A stretch of DNA of 64,000 nt. Source: Palsa-883 sp963847615. GTDB taxonomy: Bacteria; Pseudomonadota; Alphaproteobacteria; Acetobacterales; Acetobacteraceae. The notes under the pieces were generated by a model. It saw only the letters and a list, made by a program, of their open reading frames with translations. It was not told the DNA's origin and made no database searches. Position numbers and translations under genes: made by a program. Where the stretch lies: contig CAWKAN010000020.1 of the NCBI GenBank assembly GCA_963847615.1, forward strand, positions 675,038-739,037, read 5' to 3'. Shown one piece after another: positions 9,006-18,727 of the stretch; the first letter of the stretch is position 1; every line of letters starts with the position of its first letter.

Positions 9006-9567
9006 ATGACCAAAGGTTCCCACGTTGTGCCGATGCTGTGCGCGGCCCTGTTCTCGCTGGCCGCATGCCAGCCGGCCGAGCAGGCGGGCACGACGGCGCA
9101 ATCCTCGGGGCAAGCGCGGGCAACATCGGCGCTGTCGGCCGTGGATACGACCTTCATCAACACAGCGGGCAGGCTGGGAACTCGAGGAGGTCAGGTTCGC
9201 CCAACTCGCGGAGGCCAAGGCCAGCAATCCGGCGGTGCACCACTTCGCGACGACGATGGCTGCCGATCACGCCGCGATCAATCAGCAGCTCGCTGCGCTG
9301 GCCGAAAGCAAGGGGATGGCGCCGCCGTCCAACTCGGATGGACGCCACGAAACGCTGTATCGGCAGCTTGAGTCCCTGAACGGACCGGCCTTCGACCATG
9401 CCTATATGGACGGTCAGATGCAGGACCTGACCATGCTGATACAGGCGTTCCAGACCGCCGCCGACAGCGGATCAAACCCGCAGGTGCGCAGCTTCGCGCA
9501 GCAGGGGCTGCCGATGGTGCAGCCGCATCTGCAAATGGCGCTCGCGTTGACCAGTTCGGGATTCTAG
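9006..9567 (+). pseudogene. DUF4142 lipoprotein, one frameshift
   Basis: It starts MTKGSHVVPMLCAALFSLAAC, a lipoprotein signal with lipobox LAAC (Cys21), after GGAGG. The frame then shifts by +1 near 9172. The rest continues WELEEVRFAQLAEAKASNP, FATTMAADHAAINQQL, FDHAYMDGQMQDLTMLIQAF, the helical pattern of the DUF4142 (ferritin-like) family. Joined length is about 186 residues, normal for the family. Function of the family is unclear; location should be envelope-anchored. Only one base separates this from an intact gene, so sequencing error is likely. Confidence 0.8.
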
Positions 9568-9617
9568 CCCGGACTTCTCACATTGTCGTGGGTGCCGGCC
9601 CGGTCCTTGCCGCGCCG

Positions 9618-10286
9618 TCAGAAGGCACCCTTCTGCAACCGGAACACATCCGGATGCGCCGGGTCGGCGGCATACACCAGGGAGAGCACGCTCGGCGTCA
9701 TCTGGGCCGTGTGCTCCTTGGCATCCTGGTGCACCGGCCCGCTCAGCAGCAGAACCACGGTGTGACCGGCCGGGTCCGTGCCGCGGAACAGCAGCAGGCC
9801 GCCGTTGGCGAGCACCGCGTTGACCGCGGTCTGTCCCGCGGGGAATGTCTCGGCCTGGAAATACCCCTGCAGCGTGGCGCCGGTGCGCACCAGCGTGGCG
9901 GGCTGGTTCGCCGGATCGGTCGCCGTCAACCAGCGGATGTTCACCTCGATCAGGCGCCGGCTCTTGTAGCCGAACACGTAGTCGATCACCGCCTTGCCGC
10001 TGTCGGGCACCAGATCGGGCACCGTGACGCTGAGCGAACGGGTGCGCTGCACCCGGTTGTCGGCTGCCCGCACGGCGCTGCCGGACAGCTTGAAATCGGC
10101 CTCGATCGCCTTGCGGATCTCCGCCTCGGTCATGCCGAAATGCGCCGCGCGGAACCCGTCGATCGCGATCGGCTGCGCGGGCGCGGGCGGCGCCTGGTCG
10201 GACGGGGCGGCAGCCTGCGCCGCGGCGGCAACCGGCGCTGCCAGCAGCGCAGCCAGGACCAAGGCAAACCGGGTCGGACGTGACAT
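9618..10286 (-). CDS. Secreted/periplasmic protein of unknown function
   Basis: 222 residues with a clear signal peptide (MSRPTRFALVLAALLAAPVAAAAQA). The mature part begins with a Pro/Ala linker. It then has FRAAHFGMTEAEIRKAIEADF, which resembles the helix found in several periplasmic proteins whose N-terminal segment senses FGMTxxEV. The remainder is mixed strand and helix (YVFGYKSRRLIEVNIRW). It stands alone: the convergent DUF4142 gene ends 50 bases away. No specific family is named. Confidence 0.75.
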   Translation of the reverse strand: MSRPTRFALVLAALLAAPVAAAAQAAAPSDQAPPAPAQPIAIDGFRAAHFGMTEAEIRKAIEADFKLSGSAVRAADNRVQRTRSLSVTVPDLVPDSGKAVIDYVFGYKSRRLIEVNIRWLTATDPANQPATLVRTGATLQGYFQAETFPAGQTAVNAVLANGGLLLFRGTDPAGHTVVLLLSGPVHQDAKEHTAQMTPSVLSLVYAADPAHPDVFRLQKGAF

Positions 10287-10743
10287 GCTCAGAACCCCAC
10301 GACGACGGCGATGGCGCCAACGCCACCACGTTTGTCAGCCCCCGGTGCATCGCGCAACTGCCGGCCGACGTCGAACGTCATGGCGCCGCAGCGGTCGAGT
10401 GTGGCGTCTCGTCCCGGCAGCGGCCCCGCGTTAACGTCGTGGCAGGGAGGCAGCAAGACACGACGTGGGACCGTGGCGCGCCGGCAATTCTGCATTCGTG
10501 GTTGGCGGTTTTCTGGGGATGTTCGGTTCCCCGTTTGGGCAGGTTGATGGCACCGCAGGGATCCGGCTTCATCAAGACGACCGGGCTGCCGCTGCGACGA
10601 TCGGCTGGCAGGCAGACAGGTCGTCACCGAGAAAAATCGGCTGGAGATGCGCGACGGTGGCAGCGTGCCAGCCAGCCAAGAAAGCGCTGGCTAAACCAGT
10701 CGACGATCAACGGTTGCCACGGGGCGGGGATTGGCCTGGGCGG
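10287..10743. other. Intergenic stretch without recognisable gene
   Basis: Between the divergent secreted protein and the DUF2889 gene. Frames exist on both strands but lack ribosome-binding sites or family features. No hairpin terminator or repeat was noticed. Confidence 0.5.
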
Positions 10744-11370
10744 TCAGTCGGCGGCTTCGACCGCTGGTTCGCTCGCCTTGCCGGTGTAGAGGTGCGGCCA
10801 GCGGCGCTGGATCACCGGGCTGTCCGTGCCGTAGGCGAGGCAGGTGCCGACGATCGCCGGGGCACCGCCCATGGTTTCCGCGACCTTGGCGTCGAACCTG
10901 TCGCTGCCGGCCGGGACGGTGCCCTGCATGGCGCGGCGGGCGCGGGCGGGGTTGATGGTCTGCAAGGCGGTGGTGGCCATTTGCTGCAGCATCTCGCGCA
11001 GATGGGTGCAGCCGAGCGTGCCGCGGACGCGGCTGGTCGCCTCGCGCAGGAAGCCGGGGCGGATGCGCAAGCCGGTGAGGGCGGCGAAATTCGGCGCTGC
11101 CTGGGGGCAGACGGCGTAGGGGGTGAGGTCCGAGGCGGCCTCGCAGGCGACGATTTCCATCGTCTCGCTGACGGTCATGCGCATCCAGAGGTCGTGGATC
11201 GGCTCGTTGGCGGCGACGTAGCCGCGGTCCTGGTTGGGGAAGCCGTAGGGCTTGGTGTCGCGCAGGCGGCCCTCGATGTCGAACAGGCCGTCGGCGCGGC
11301 GGTAGCCGTTGATCTCGATCAGGCGGGCGTGGAGCGGTTCACGCGGGGCGGGCGGGGGCAGTGGCATCAT
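10744..11370 (-). CDS. DUF2889 family protein
   Basis: 208 residues; it matches the DUF2889 layout: an N-terminal IEINGYRRADGLFDIEGRLRD strand unit, then RMTVSETMEIVACEAASD, and a C-terminal GCTHLREMLQQMATTALQTI. The last segment, with its Cys-x-His, is the family hallmark. Start taken at 11368-11370 (MMPLPPPAPREP) with GAGAGG upstream; the next codon is also ATG. The longer frame up to 11799 is not supported. The function of DUF2889 is unknown. It is transcribed away from the dadA-like gene across a 300-base gap. Confidence 0.82.
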   Translation of the reverse strand: MMPLPPPAPREPLHARLIEINGYRRADGLFDIEGRLRDTKPYGFPNQDRGYVAANEPIHDLWMRMTVSETMEIVACEAASDLTPYAVCPQAAPNFAALTGLRIRPGFLREATSRVRGTLGCTHLREMLQQMATTALQTINPARARRAMQGTVPAGSDRFDAKVAETMGGAPAIVGTCLAYGTDSPVIQRRWPHLYTGKASEPAVEAAD

Positions 11371-11666
11371 TGCCTCTCGGGGCGGTGGCGTCGCGCGGGC
11401 ATCGGAGTTTGCGGCGGGCATGCTGCGGTGCAGCAGGTGCGTAGCCTGGGGGGTGGGGTGGGTGCAAGGGTGGGGGGAGACGGGCGATGGCGTGCCAGAC
11501 CATCCCGGCGAACTGGAAGCGGGCTGCATCTTTCCGGTGGCCCGTTGGGCGGGATGCCCGCGTTTCGTCCAAGTCGCAGGCTCATCTGGGGTTGCTGCTG
11601 GTCGACGGCTTGCTGCGCGGGCGGCGGGCGGCCACCATGAAGCCACAACGATCAAGGGTTCGGGCG

Positions 11667-12914
11667 ATGACATGCGCACGGCATGGGGCGATCGTGCTTG
11701 GCGCCGGGGTGGCCGGCCTGTCGACCGCGCTCTATCTGCAACGCGCCGGCGTCGCGGTGGCGGTGATCGATCCGCTGGGGCCGGCGGGCGGCGCGTCATT
11801 CGGCAATGCCGGTCTGCTCAGCCCCGACACCGCGGTGCCGATCGCGCTGTCGGGCATGCTGCGCAAGGTGCCGGGCTGGCTGCTCGATCCGCTCGGCCCG
11901 CTGTCGGTGCGGCCAAGCTATTTTCCGCGCGCGCTGCCCTGGTTGCTGCGCTGGATCGAGTCTGGGCGGCTGCACCGCGTGATGGCGATTTCCGACGCGA
12001 TGCGCGCGCTGCATCGCGAGGCCTTGACCTGCTGGCAGGAGCTGTTGGGCGCGGCGCTGTACCGCGACCTGATCCGCCCGACCGGTCAGGTTCAGGTGTG
12101 GGAGGGTGACGCCGATACCGCCAACGCGGTGGTGGAGCGGCAGGTGCGAGAGCGGCACGGCATCAAGGCCGATCCGCTCACCGCCGACGATCTGCGCCAG
12201 ATGTTTCCCGGGATCGCGCGTGAGGTGACGCGCGGGCTGCTGGTTCCGGGAAACGGCTACACGGTCAGCCCGCAGCGCAGCGTGCACACCTTGGCTGAGC
12301 TGTTCCGCCAGCAGGGCGGCACGCTGGTCAACGAGCGCGCAATGAAGCTGATCGCGCAGGAGGGTGGCTGGATGGTGATGACCAACACTGCCAACCGCTC
12401 GGCCGAGCACATCGTGGTGGCCACTGGTGCCTGGTCGCGGCAATTGCTCGACCCGCTCGGCATCAAGCTGCCGCTGGAAACCGAGCGCGGCTATCATGCC
12501 ATGCTGTTCGATCCCGAGGTGACGCCATCGCTGCCGATCAGCAACAAGACCCGCGCCTTCGGCGTGACGCCGATGGAAGACGGGCTGCGGGTCGCCGGCA
12601 CGGTGGAGATCGCCGGGCTGGACGCGCCGCCGAACGAGGCGCGCGCGAAAATCCTGGTGGGGCACGCCAGGCGGATGTTCCCCGCGCTGAAGGGCGAGCA
12701 GGTGCGCTACTGGATGGGGTTTCGCCCCTCGACGCCGGACAGCCTGCCGATTTTGGGTCCGGCACCGGGGCACGCCGGACTGCACTTCGTGTTCGGCCAT
12801 GGGCATTTCGGCATGACCGGCGGGCCGCCCAGTGGGCGACTGGTGGCGCGGCTGATCACCGGCCAGGCCCCCGGCATCGATCCCGCACCCTATGCGGCGC
12901 AACGCTTCCGCTGA
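11667..12914 (+). CDS. FAD-dependent D-amino-acid dehydrogenase-like oxidoreductase
   Basis: DAO-family flavoenzyme, 415 residues, DadA-like. The N-terminal dinucleotide-binding motif is IVLGAGVAGLSTALYLQRAG, followed by GASFGNAGLLSP, which is typical of DadA. The C-terminus has WMGFRPSTPDSLPILGPAP and GHGHFGMTGGP for FAD and substrate contacts. Start 11667 is chosen for the AAGGG nine bases upstream; earlier in-frame ATGs lie in sequence that does not look like protein. It would oxidise D-amino acids to 2-oxo acids, passing electrons to the membrane. It is followed after 14 bases by a second flavin oxidase. Confidence 0.87.
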   Translation: MTCARHGAIVLGAGVAGLSTALYLQRAGVAVAVIDPLGPAGGASFGNAGLLSPDTAVPIALSGMLRKVPGWLLDPLGPLSVRPSYFPRALPWLLRWIESGRLHRVMAISDAMRALHREALTCWQELLGAALYRDLIRPTGQVQVWEGDADTANAVVERQVRERHGIKADPLTADDLRQMFPGIAREVTRGLLVPGNGYTVSPQRSVHTLAELFRQQGGTLVNERAMKLIAQEGGWMVMTNTANRSAEHIVVATGAWSRQLLDPLGIKLPLETERGYHAMLFDPEVTPSLPISNKTRAFGVTPMEDGLRVAGTVEIAGLDAPPNEARAKILVGHARRMFPALKGEQVRYWMGFRPSTPDSLPILGPAPGHAGLHFVFGHGHFGMTGGPPSGRLVARLITGQAPGIDPAPYAAQRFR

Positions 12915-12928
12915 AGGAGACATCAGCC

Positions 12929-14257
12929 ATGGCGGGCGGCGAGATCTATCATTCCGACTTCAAGGCGCTGCCGTACTGGTGGGAGGCCTATCAGCCGACG
13001 GCGCAGGATCCGCGCGACCTGCCGCAGCGCGTGCGCGTGGCGATTGTCGGCGGCGGCTATGCCGGGCTGTCCACTGCGCTGGAGGCGGCAAAGCAAGGCG
13101 TGGACTGCGTTGTTCTGGAGGCGGCCGAACTCGGCTTCGGCGCCAGCACGCGCAATGGCGGCAGCGTCAGCGGCGGGGTAAATGTCGGCAAGAGCTTCTC
13201 CGGCAAGGGCCTCGATCCGGACTCGGAGCGCGCACACGCGGTGCTGGCGGATGGCGCCGATGCGTTCAGCCTGATCGAGCGGCTGATCGCGGAGGAAGGC
13301 ATCGACTGTCATTGGCGGAAGACCGGCCGCTTCGTCGGCGCCTGGACGCCGGCGCATTATGCCGGCCAGGCAAGGAAGATCGTGTTGCTGAACGCGGCGG
13401 CGAAGTCGGAGGCATACATGGTCCCGCGCGCGCGCCAGCGCGAGGAAATGGCGAGCGATTATTATTATGGCGGCATGGTGGTGGAGCGCTCGGCCAATCT
13501 GCACCCCGCGCTATACTACAAGGGACTGCTGGATGCCTGCCGCAAGCGCGGGGTTGCGGTGTGCGCCCGTGCGCCGGTCACCCAGCTCACCGAGCGGGCC
13601 GGCGGTTGGCTGGTGCAGACCGAGCGCGGTGCCGTGCAGGCCGACGACGTGGTGATCGCCACCAACGGCTACACCGGCGGCCTCACGCCGGCGCTGCAAC
13701 GGCGCGTGGTGCCGCTGGCCAGCCACATCATCGCCACCGAGGAATTGCCGCCGGACCTCGCCGCGTCGTTGATCCCGAAGCGGCGCACCCTGTCCGATAC
13801 CCGCCGCGTGCTGTGCTATTATCGGATGTCGCCCGACGGCAAGCGGATGATCTTCGGCGGGCGCGCGCGTTTCACCCCGGTCACCCCGCAGCAGAGCGCA
13901 CCGATCCTGCACCGCTTCATGACCGATCGCTTTCCGCAGCTGCGCGGCACGAGGATCACGCATGCCTGGACCGGCAATGTCGCCTTCACGCTGGACGCGC
14001 TGCCGCATATGGGGCGGCAGGGCGGCATGCACTACCTGCTCGGCTGCAACGGCAGCGGCGTGGCGATGATGACCTACCTGGGCTGGCAGACCGCGCGCAA
14101 GATCGCCGGTGTGGCCAACCAGCCAAGCGCGTTCGACACCGAGCAATTTCCCACCCATCCGCTGTATTCCGGCAATCCGTGGTTCCTTCCGGCGATCGGC
14201 GGATGGTACCGGTTGCGTGATAATCTGGATCGTCGGCTGGCGTCGTTGTCGGCATAG
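12929..14257 (+). CDS. FAD-dependent amine/amino-acid oxidase, OrdL/PuuB-like
   Basis: 442 residues. It begins IYHSDFKALPYWWEAYQP, the opening seen in gamma-glutamylputrescine-oxidase-like enzymes, then VAIVGGGYAGLSTALEAAKQG (Rossmann FAD site) and FGASTRNGGSVSGGVNVGKS. The C-terminus has AWTGNVAFTLDALPHMG and YLLGCNGSGVAMM. A strong GAAGGAGAC precedes the start, and the 14-base gap implies one operon with the DadA-like gene. The substrate is likely an amino acid, N-methyl amino acid or polyamine conjugate, not decidable here. Confidence 0.87.
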   Translation: MAGGEIYHSDFKALPYWWEAYQPTAQDPRDLPQRVRVAIVGGGYAGLSTALEAAKQGVDCVVLEAAELGFGASTRNGGSVSGGVNVGKSFSGKGLDPDSERAHAVLADGADAFSLIERLIAEEGIDCHWRKTGRFVGAWTPAHYAGQARKIVLLNAAAKSEAYMVPRARQREEMASDYYYGGMVVERSANLHPALYYKGLLDACRKRGVAVCARAPVTQLTERAGGWLVQTERGAVQADDVVIATNGYTGGLTPALQRRVVPLASHIIATEELPPDLAASLIPKRRTLSDTRRVLCYYRMSPDGKRMIFGGRARFTPVTPQQSAPILHRFMTDRFPQLRGTRITHAWTGNVAFTLDALPHMGRQGGMHYLLGCNGSGVAMMTYLGWQTARKIAGVANQPSAFDTEQFPTHPLYSGNPWFLPAIGGWYRLRDNLDRRLASLSA

Positions 14258-14476
14258 GGATCGGCCCGGCAATGACGATCTGGCACGTCATCGGCGCCGG
14301 ATCAGCCGGCCACACGGGCAGCGCGGCCCCGGGATCGTTTGCGTGGGTGGCGGAGGCCTTGGCTTCAGGGATATGCGCGGGCGCGGCGCAGCGGATGTGG
14401 CCTGGACATCCATGGCCTCTATCAGGGGAAACGGAATGCCTTCGACATCATCCCACGACAGCCTTGGAAATGCGGG

Positions 14477-15442
14477 CTAGGGACGCGGCGTATAGGGCTC
14501 CTGCAGCATCCGTTGCTCCCCCAGGCTGAGCCGTACCGACAGCGCATCGATCGCCTGATCGACGTGCCCGGGTTGCGTGGCGCCGATGATCGGCGCCGTC
14601 ACGCCAGGCTGGTGCAGCACCCAGGCCAGGGCGACCTGCGCCGGTTGCAGGTTTCGCGCGGCGGCGAGCTCCGCCACGCGATCCACCACCGCCTCGTCGG
14701 CCGGGCGTCCATACAGCTTGTAGGTGTAGTCATCGGTCTTCGCCCGTTCGGTACGTGTCGGGTCCAGCCGCCGCGCCCGCCCGCACAGGAAGCCCCGCGC
14801 CATCGGGCTGTACGGGATCAGCCCGATGCCCTGTGCCCGGCAGAACGGCAGCAGCTCGCGCTCGTCCTCGCGCCAGAGCAGGTTGTAATGGTTCTGCACC
14901 GCGGCGAACCGCGCCGGCCCGTGCCGCTCGGCATGGAAATACGCGGTGGCGAACTGCCAGAACGGCATGTCGGTGATGCCGACATAGAGCACCTTGCCGG
15001 ACCGCACCAGGTGATCGAACGCCTCCGTCATCTCTTCCAGGTTCGTGGTCGGGTCCCAGATATGGGTCTGGTAGATGTCGATATGATCGGTGCGCAGCCG
15101 CCGCAACGAGCGCTCGGCCGCGTCGATGATGTGCTTGCGCGAAAAGCCGCGTGCGTTGGCATCGCGTCCCATCGGGTTGCCGGCCTTGGTCGCGATCACC
15201 AACTCCGACCGGTTGCCGTGCTCGGCCAGCAGCGTGCCGACGATCTCCTCGCTCATGCCCGCGGAATAATAGTCGCAGGTGTCGATGAAATTGATCCCCG
15301 CCTCGATCGCGCGGCGGAACACCGCGCGGCTCTGCGCCAGGTCCAGCACCCAGGAGCGCCACGACGTGTCGCCAAAGCCCATCGCGCCGAGGCCCAGCCG
15401 CGACACCTTGACCCCCGCCCGGCCCAGCCTGACATACTCCAT
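14477..15442 (-). CDS. Aldo/keto reductase
   Basis: 321-residue NADPH-type TIM-barrel reductase. The catalytic tetrad is visible: Asp54 and Tyr59 (FIDTCDYYSAG), Lys86 (VIATKAGN) and His in IYQTHIWD. The cofactor-end motif IIGATQPGHVDQAIDAL is present. It resembles the YajO/auxin-induced-like AKR branch. Start at 15440-15442 has GGGAGGGA upstream; an ATG at 15514 would add 24 residues overlapping the peptide-binding gene. It lies directly downstream of that gene (18-base gap) and may belong to the same operon. Confidence 0.88.
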   Translation of the reverse strand: MEYVRLGRAGVKVSRLGLGAMGFGDTSWRSWVLDLAQSRAVFRRAIEAGINFIDTCDYYSAGMSEEIVGTLLAEHGNRSELVIATKAGNPMGRDANARGFSRKHIIDAAERSLRRLRTDHIDIYQTHIWDPTTNLEEMTEAFDHLVRSGKVLYVGITDMPFWQFATAYFHAERHGPARFAAVQNHYNLLWREDERELLPFCRAQGIGLIPYSPMARGFLCGRARRLDPTRTERAKTDDYTYKLYGRPADEAVVDRVAELAAARNLQPAQVALAWVLHQPGVTAPIIGATQPGHVDQAIDALSVRLSLGEQRMLQEPYTPRP

Positions 15443-15459
15443 CGTGGCGTCCCTCCCCG

Positions 15460-16995
15460 TCAGCCGGCGGTCTTCCACAGCTCGCGGAAGCGTGGGATTT
15501 CGTCGGGGATCCATTCGAACCCGCCGACCGTGCGGCGCAGCGCGGCATATTCGGCACCGAAGATCAGCGGCACCATCGGCAGGTCGCTGACGATCTGCTG
15601 CTGCGCCTCGGCGTACAGCCGCTTGCGCGTCGCGATGTCGTAGATCGTGCGCGCCTGATCGAGCAGGGCGTCAACGTGCTCGTTGCGGTATTTCATCGTG
15701 TTCGCGAACCCCTTGCTGTGGAACAGGATGTACAGCAAGCCATCGGGATCGGCGCGCTGCGTCCAGCGCGTCGGCGTCATATTGGTGGTGCCGGCGACCA
15801 CGCGCGCATACCATTCGCTACTGGCAACCGGTTGCAGCCGCAGCTTGATGCCGACGGCGCCGAGTTGTTCCTGCAGCAGTTGGTTGATCTGCTGGAACAC
15901 CGTCACCTGCGGCGTCGACAGCTCGTACTCGAAGCCGTTGGGATAGCCCGCTTCGGCGAGCAGCGCCTTGGCGCGGGCGGGATCGTACGGATAGGATTTC
16001 AGCGCCGGATCGTACCACCACAGCCCTTCCGGCGTGGGTCCGTTGGACACGCCACCCTGGCCGCGCATGGTGATCTCGTTCAGCCGGGCACGATCGATCC
16101 CGTGCGCGAAGGCCTGGCGCAGCTTGGGGTTGTCGAACGGCGCGGCATTCACGTGCCATTGCAGGAAATACCACCTTCCCACCTTGATCGGTTGCAGCAC
16201 GATCCCGGTGCGCTTCTCGATGGGCAGCACATCGGTCGGCGTGAGCTGGTCGACATAATCGATTTCGTCCGTCAGCAGCCGCTGCACGCCGATCACCGAG
16301 CCGGCCAGATCATGCACCACGATGCGGTCAAGATATGGCAGTCCGGCCTGCCAGTAGGTCGGATTGCGCTCCAGCACCACCTGGCTGCCGCGCGTCCATT
16401 CCTTCAGCACGAAAGCGCCGGTGCCCACCGGCTGGCTGGCAAACGCCTTGCCGCGCTGCTGCCAGGCGGTCGGCGAGACCATGAAGCCCGGGCGTTCGCC
16501 CAACAGGCTGAACAGCACCGGCGACGGCGCGACGAGGTTGAACGCGACATGGTTCGCGTCGATCACGTCAACCGAGGCGACGATCGGTGCCAGCAACTGG
16601 CGCTGCGGCGAATTCACCGCCTGGTCCATGCGCTGATCGATGTTCCACTTCACCGCGGCGGCGTCGAACGTCGTGCCGTCCTGGAACCTCACGCCCTGGC
16701 GCAGGGTGAACACGATCCGTTTGCCGTCGGGCGAGGTGTCCCAGCTTTCCGCCAGCTCCGGGCGGATGGAGAAGTCGGGGCCGTATTTCACCAGCGTGTT
16801 GAACGCCAGATAGAGCACGTAGCGCTCGGTGAACTGCACCGAGAAGATCGGATCGTAGGTCTTGGCGTCGTTCGCCAGCCCGACATTCAGCGTGCCGCCG
16901 CGCGATGGCGTTGCCGCAGGCGCCGCCCCGCCCGCCAGCAGCCCCCCCGCCAGTCCCGCCAGCGCCTGGCGGCGTCGCAACATTCCAGCGCCCAT
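15460..16995 (-). CDS. ABC transporter substrate-binding protein, peptide/nickel family 5
   Basis: 511 residues, SBP family 5 (DppA/OppA type). Export signal MGAGMLRRRQALAGLAGGLLAGGAAPAA; the two adjacent Arg suggest Tat-like or Sec export. Family landmarks follow: TLNVGLANDAKTYDPIFS, LVKYGPDFSIRPELAESWD, FQDGTTFDAAAVKWNIDQR and YPYDPARAKALLAEAGYPNG. Start 16993-16995 has GGGGGGA upstream. It binds an oligopeptide-like or other amphipathic ligand in the periplasm for the two downstream-type permeases, which actually precede it in the operon. Confidence 0.92.
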   Translation of the reverse strand: MGAGMLRRRQALAGLAGGLLAGGAAPAATPSRGGTLNVGLANDAKTYDPIFSVQFTERYVLYLAFNTLVKYGPDFSIRPELAESWDTSPDGKRIVFTLRQGVRFQDGTTFDAAAVKWNIDQRMDQAVNSPQRQLLAPIVASVDVIDANHVAFNLVAPSPVLFSLLGERPGFMVSPTAWQQRGKAFASQPVGTGAFVLKEWTRGSQVVLERNPTYWQAGLPYLDRIVVHDLAGSVIGVQRLLTDEIDYVDQLTPTDVLPIEKRTGIVLQPIKVGRWYFLQWHVNAAPFDNPKLRQAFAHGIDRARLNEITMRGQGGVSNGPTPEGLWWYDPALKSYPYDPARAKALLAEAGYPNGFEYELSTPQVTVFQQINQLLQEQLGAVGIKLRLQPVASSEWYARVVAGTTNMTPTRWTQRADPDGLLYILFHSKGFANTMKYRNEHVDALLDQARTIYDIATRKRLYAEAQQQIVSDLPMVPLIFGAEYAALRRTVGGFEWIPDEIPRFRELWKTAG

Positions 16996-17012
16996 CGCGT
17001 TATCCCCCCGGT

Positions 17013-17789
17013 TTATTTGAACGACGTGCCGATGACGTAGAAGCCCATCACGGTCAGGCTGACCGCCGCCCCCGGCGCCAAACTCATCCACGGATTGACC
17101 CCCAGATAGTCGTATCCGGCACGGACCATGCCACCCCAGTCGGCCGCCGGCGGCGGGATGCCAAGACCGAGAAAGCTGAGGCTGGCCGAGGTGAAGATCG
17201 CGAAGGACACGCTGATCGCGAACTGCGCCGCGACCACCGGCAGCACGCCGGGCCACACATGGCGGCGGATGATCCACAGCGGCGTGCCGCCGGTGGCGCG
17301 CGCCGCCTCGACGAACAGCGCCTCGCGTAGCGCAAGCGCCTGGCCACGCACCAGCCGCGCGATCGGCGGCCACATCACGAAGCCGAGAATCAGCACGAGG
17401 TTGCGCAGGTTGGCGCCCACCATCACCGTGATGATCAGCGCCAGCACCAGCCCGGGCAGCGCGATGAACAGGTCGATCAGCGCGACCAGCGCTACGTCGA
17501 TCCGCCCGCGCAGCGTGCCCGCCAGCAGGCCGATCGGCACGCCGATCGACATCGCGACGAGCGCCGCGCCGAGGCCGATCGCCAGCGAGGCGCGCGCGCC
17601 GTAGATCACCCGGCTGAGCACGTCGCGGCCCAGGTCGTCGGTGCCGAGCCAGTGTGCCGCCGAGGGCAGCGCCAGCATGTCGATGCCGGAGCGGTACGGG
17701 TCGTGCGGCGCCAGCAGCGGCGCGGCCAGCGCCACCGCGGCGATGCACGCGATGATGGCGGCGCCGATCCGGCGTCCCGGCTGCCTCAC
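17013..17789 (-). CDS. ABC transporter permease, DppC/OppC type
   Basis: 258 residues; inner-membrane permease. The start is a GTG at 17787-17789 that overlaps the upstream permease stop (GTGA). It begins VRQPGRRIGAAIIACIAAVALAAPLLAPHDPY, with the DppC N-terminal helix and LGTDDLGRDVLSRVIYGARAS. The EAA-type loop REALFVEAARATGGTPLWIIRRHVWP is present. The very long open frame extending to 19571 is antisense noise over the neighbouring genes. Slightly shorter than typical DppC (280-300) at the N-terminus. Confidence 0.9.
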   Translation of the reverse strand: MRQPGRRIGAAIIACIAAVALAAPLLAPHDPYRSGIDMLALPSAAHWLGTDDLGRDVLSRVIYGARASLAIGLGAALVAMSIGVPIGLLAGTLRGRIDVALVALIDLFIALPGLVLALIITVMVGANLRNLVLILGFVMWPPIARLVRGQALALREALFVEAARATGGTPLWIIRRHVWPGVLPVVAAQFAISVSFAIFTSASLSFLGLGIPPPAADWGGMVRAGYDYLGVNPWMSLAPGAAVSLTVMGFYVIGTSFK

Positions 17790-18727
17790 CGGTCGTGCCG
17801 GATCTGCGGATTGACGACCGTGTAGGCGATGTCCGCCAGCAGGTTCGTCAGCACCACGCCGACCACGATCAGCATGCCGATCGCCAGCATCACCGGAAAG
17901 TCGCGTCCCTCGATCGAGGCGACGAACAGCCGTCCGGTGCCCGGCATCGAGAAGATCGTTTCGGTGACCACCGCCCCGCCGGTGAGTTGGCCGATCGAGA
18001 TGCCGACGAAGGTGATCACCGGCAGGATCGCGTTCGGCGCGGCATGGCGGAACGCCACGCGCCACTCGCTCAGTCCCTTGGCGCGGGCCACGCCGATGAA
18101 CTGGCGCTGGATGACATTCTGGTATTCGGCGCGGTAGACGATGCTGAAAGCGCCGAAATAATAGGCCGACAAGGTCAGCACCGGCATGATCATGTGCCTC
18201 AGGTGCACGCTGGCGCCGTCCGACCACGGCGCCCAGCCGGTCGAAGGCAGCAGGTCGAGCTGCACCGACAGCAGGAAGATCAGCGACACGCCCAGCATGA
18301 AGTTCGGCACGGTGATCCCGACCAGGTTCACCGCGGTGACGATGCGCCGCAGCGTCACGCCCCCCACCGGGATGGTGTTGCAGGCCACCGCGGCGACCAC
18401 TGCGAGCGTGATCGACCAGACGGCGAGCTCCAGCGTCACCGGCACGCGCGCGGCGATCGCCAGCGCGACGCTCTGCTGCGTGGTGTAGGAGCGGCCGAGA
18501 TCGCCGGTCAGCGCGCCGCCCAGCCAATGCAGATACTGGCTCAGCGCCGGCTGGTCGAACCCGTAAGTTGCATTCAGCGCGGCGATCGCCGGCTGGCTGG
18601 CGTCCTGGCCGAGCATCATGCTCGCCGGGCTGCCAAGCAGTTGGGTCACGCTGAAGAACAGCAGCGCGGACACCGCGAGCGCGGTGAGCAGCATCAGCAG
18701 CACGCGCCGCACGATCAGCCTGAGCAT
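17786..18727 (-). CDS. ABC transporter permease, DppB/OppB type
   Basis: 313 residues. It begins MLRLIVRRVLLMLLTALAVSALLFF, the canonical DppB start, and contains LGQDASQPAIAALNATYGFDQP, YRAEYQNVIQRQFIGVARAKGLSEWRV (EAA loop) and GRDFPVMLAIGMLIVVGVVL near the end. Start 18725-18727. It is first in the minus-strand operon dppB-dppC-SBP-AKR. No DppD/DppF ATPase genes are present in this cluster, so the importer must borrow ATPases from elsewhere. A GntR-type operator candidate lies 109 bases upstream. Confidence 0.92.
   Translation of the reverse strand: MLRLIVRRVLLMLLTALAVSALLFFSVTQLLGSPASMMLGQDASQPAIAALNATYGFDQPALSQYLHWLGGALTGDLGRSYTTQQSVALAIAARVPVTLELAVWSITLAVVAAVACNTIPVGGVTLRRIVTAVNLVGITVPNFMLGVSLIFLLSVQLDLLPSTGWAPWSDGASVHLRHMIMPVLTLSAYYFGAFSIVYRAEYQNVIQRQFIGVARAKGLSEWRVAFRHAAPNAILPVITFVGISIGQLTGGAVVTETIFSMPGTGRLFVASIEGRDFPVMLAIGMLIVVGVVLTNLLADIAYTVVNPQIRHDR

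Noticed and set aside
8588..9163. 191-residue minus-strand protein
   Set aside because: Irregular composition, overlaps the supported DUF4142 gene on the other strand, and lacks a start signal.
14258..14476. Third flavoprotein fragment (WHVIGAGSAG) after the OrdL-like gene
   Set aside because: Only a few residues resemble a FAD motif; the remaining sequence has no family pattern.
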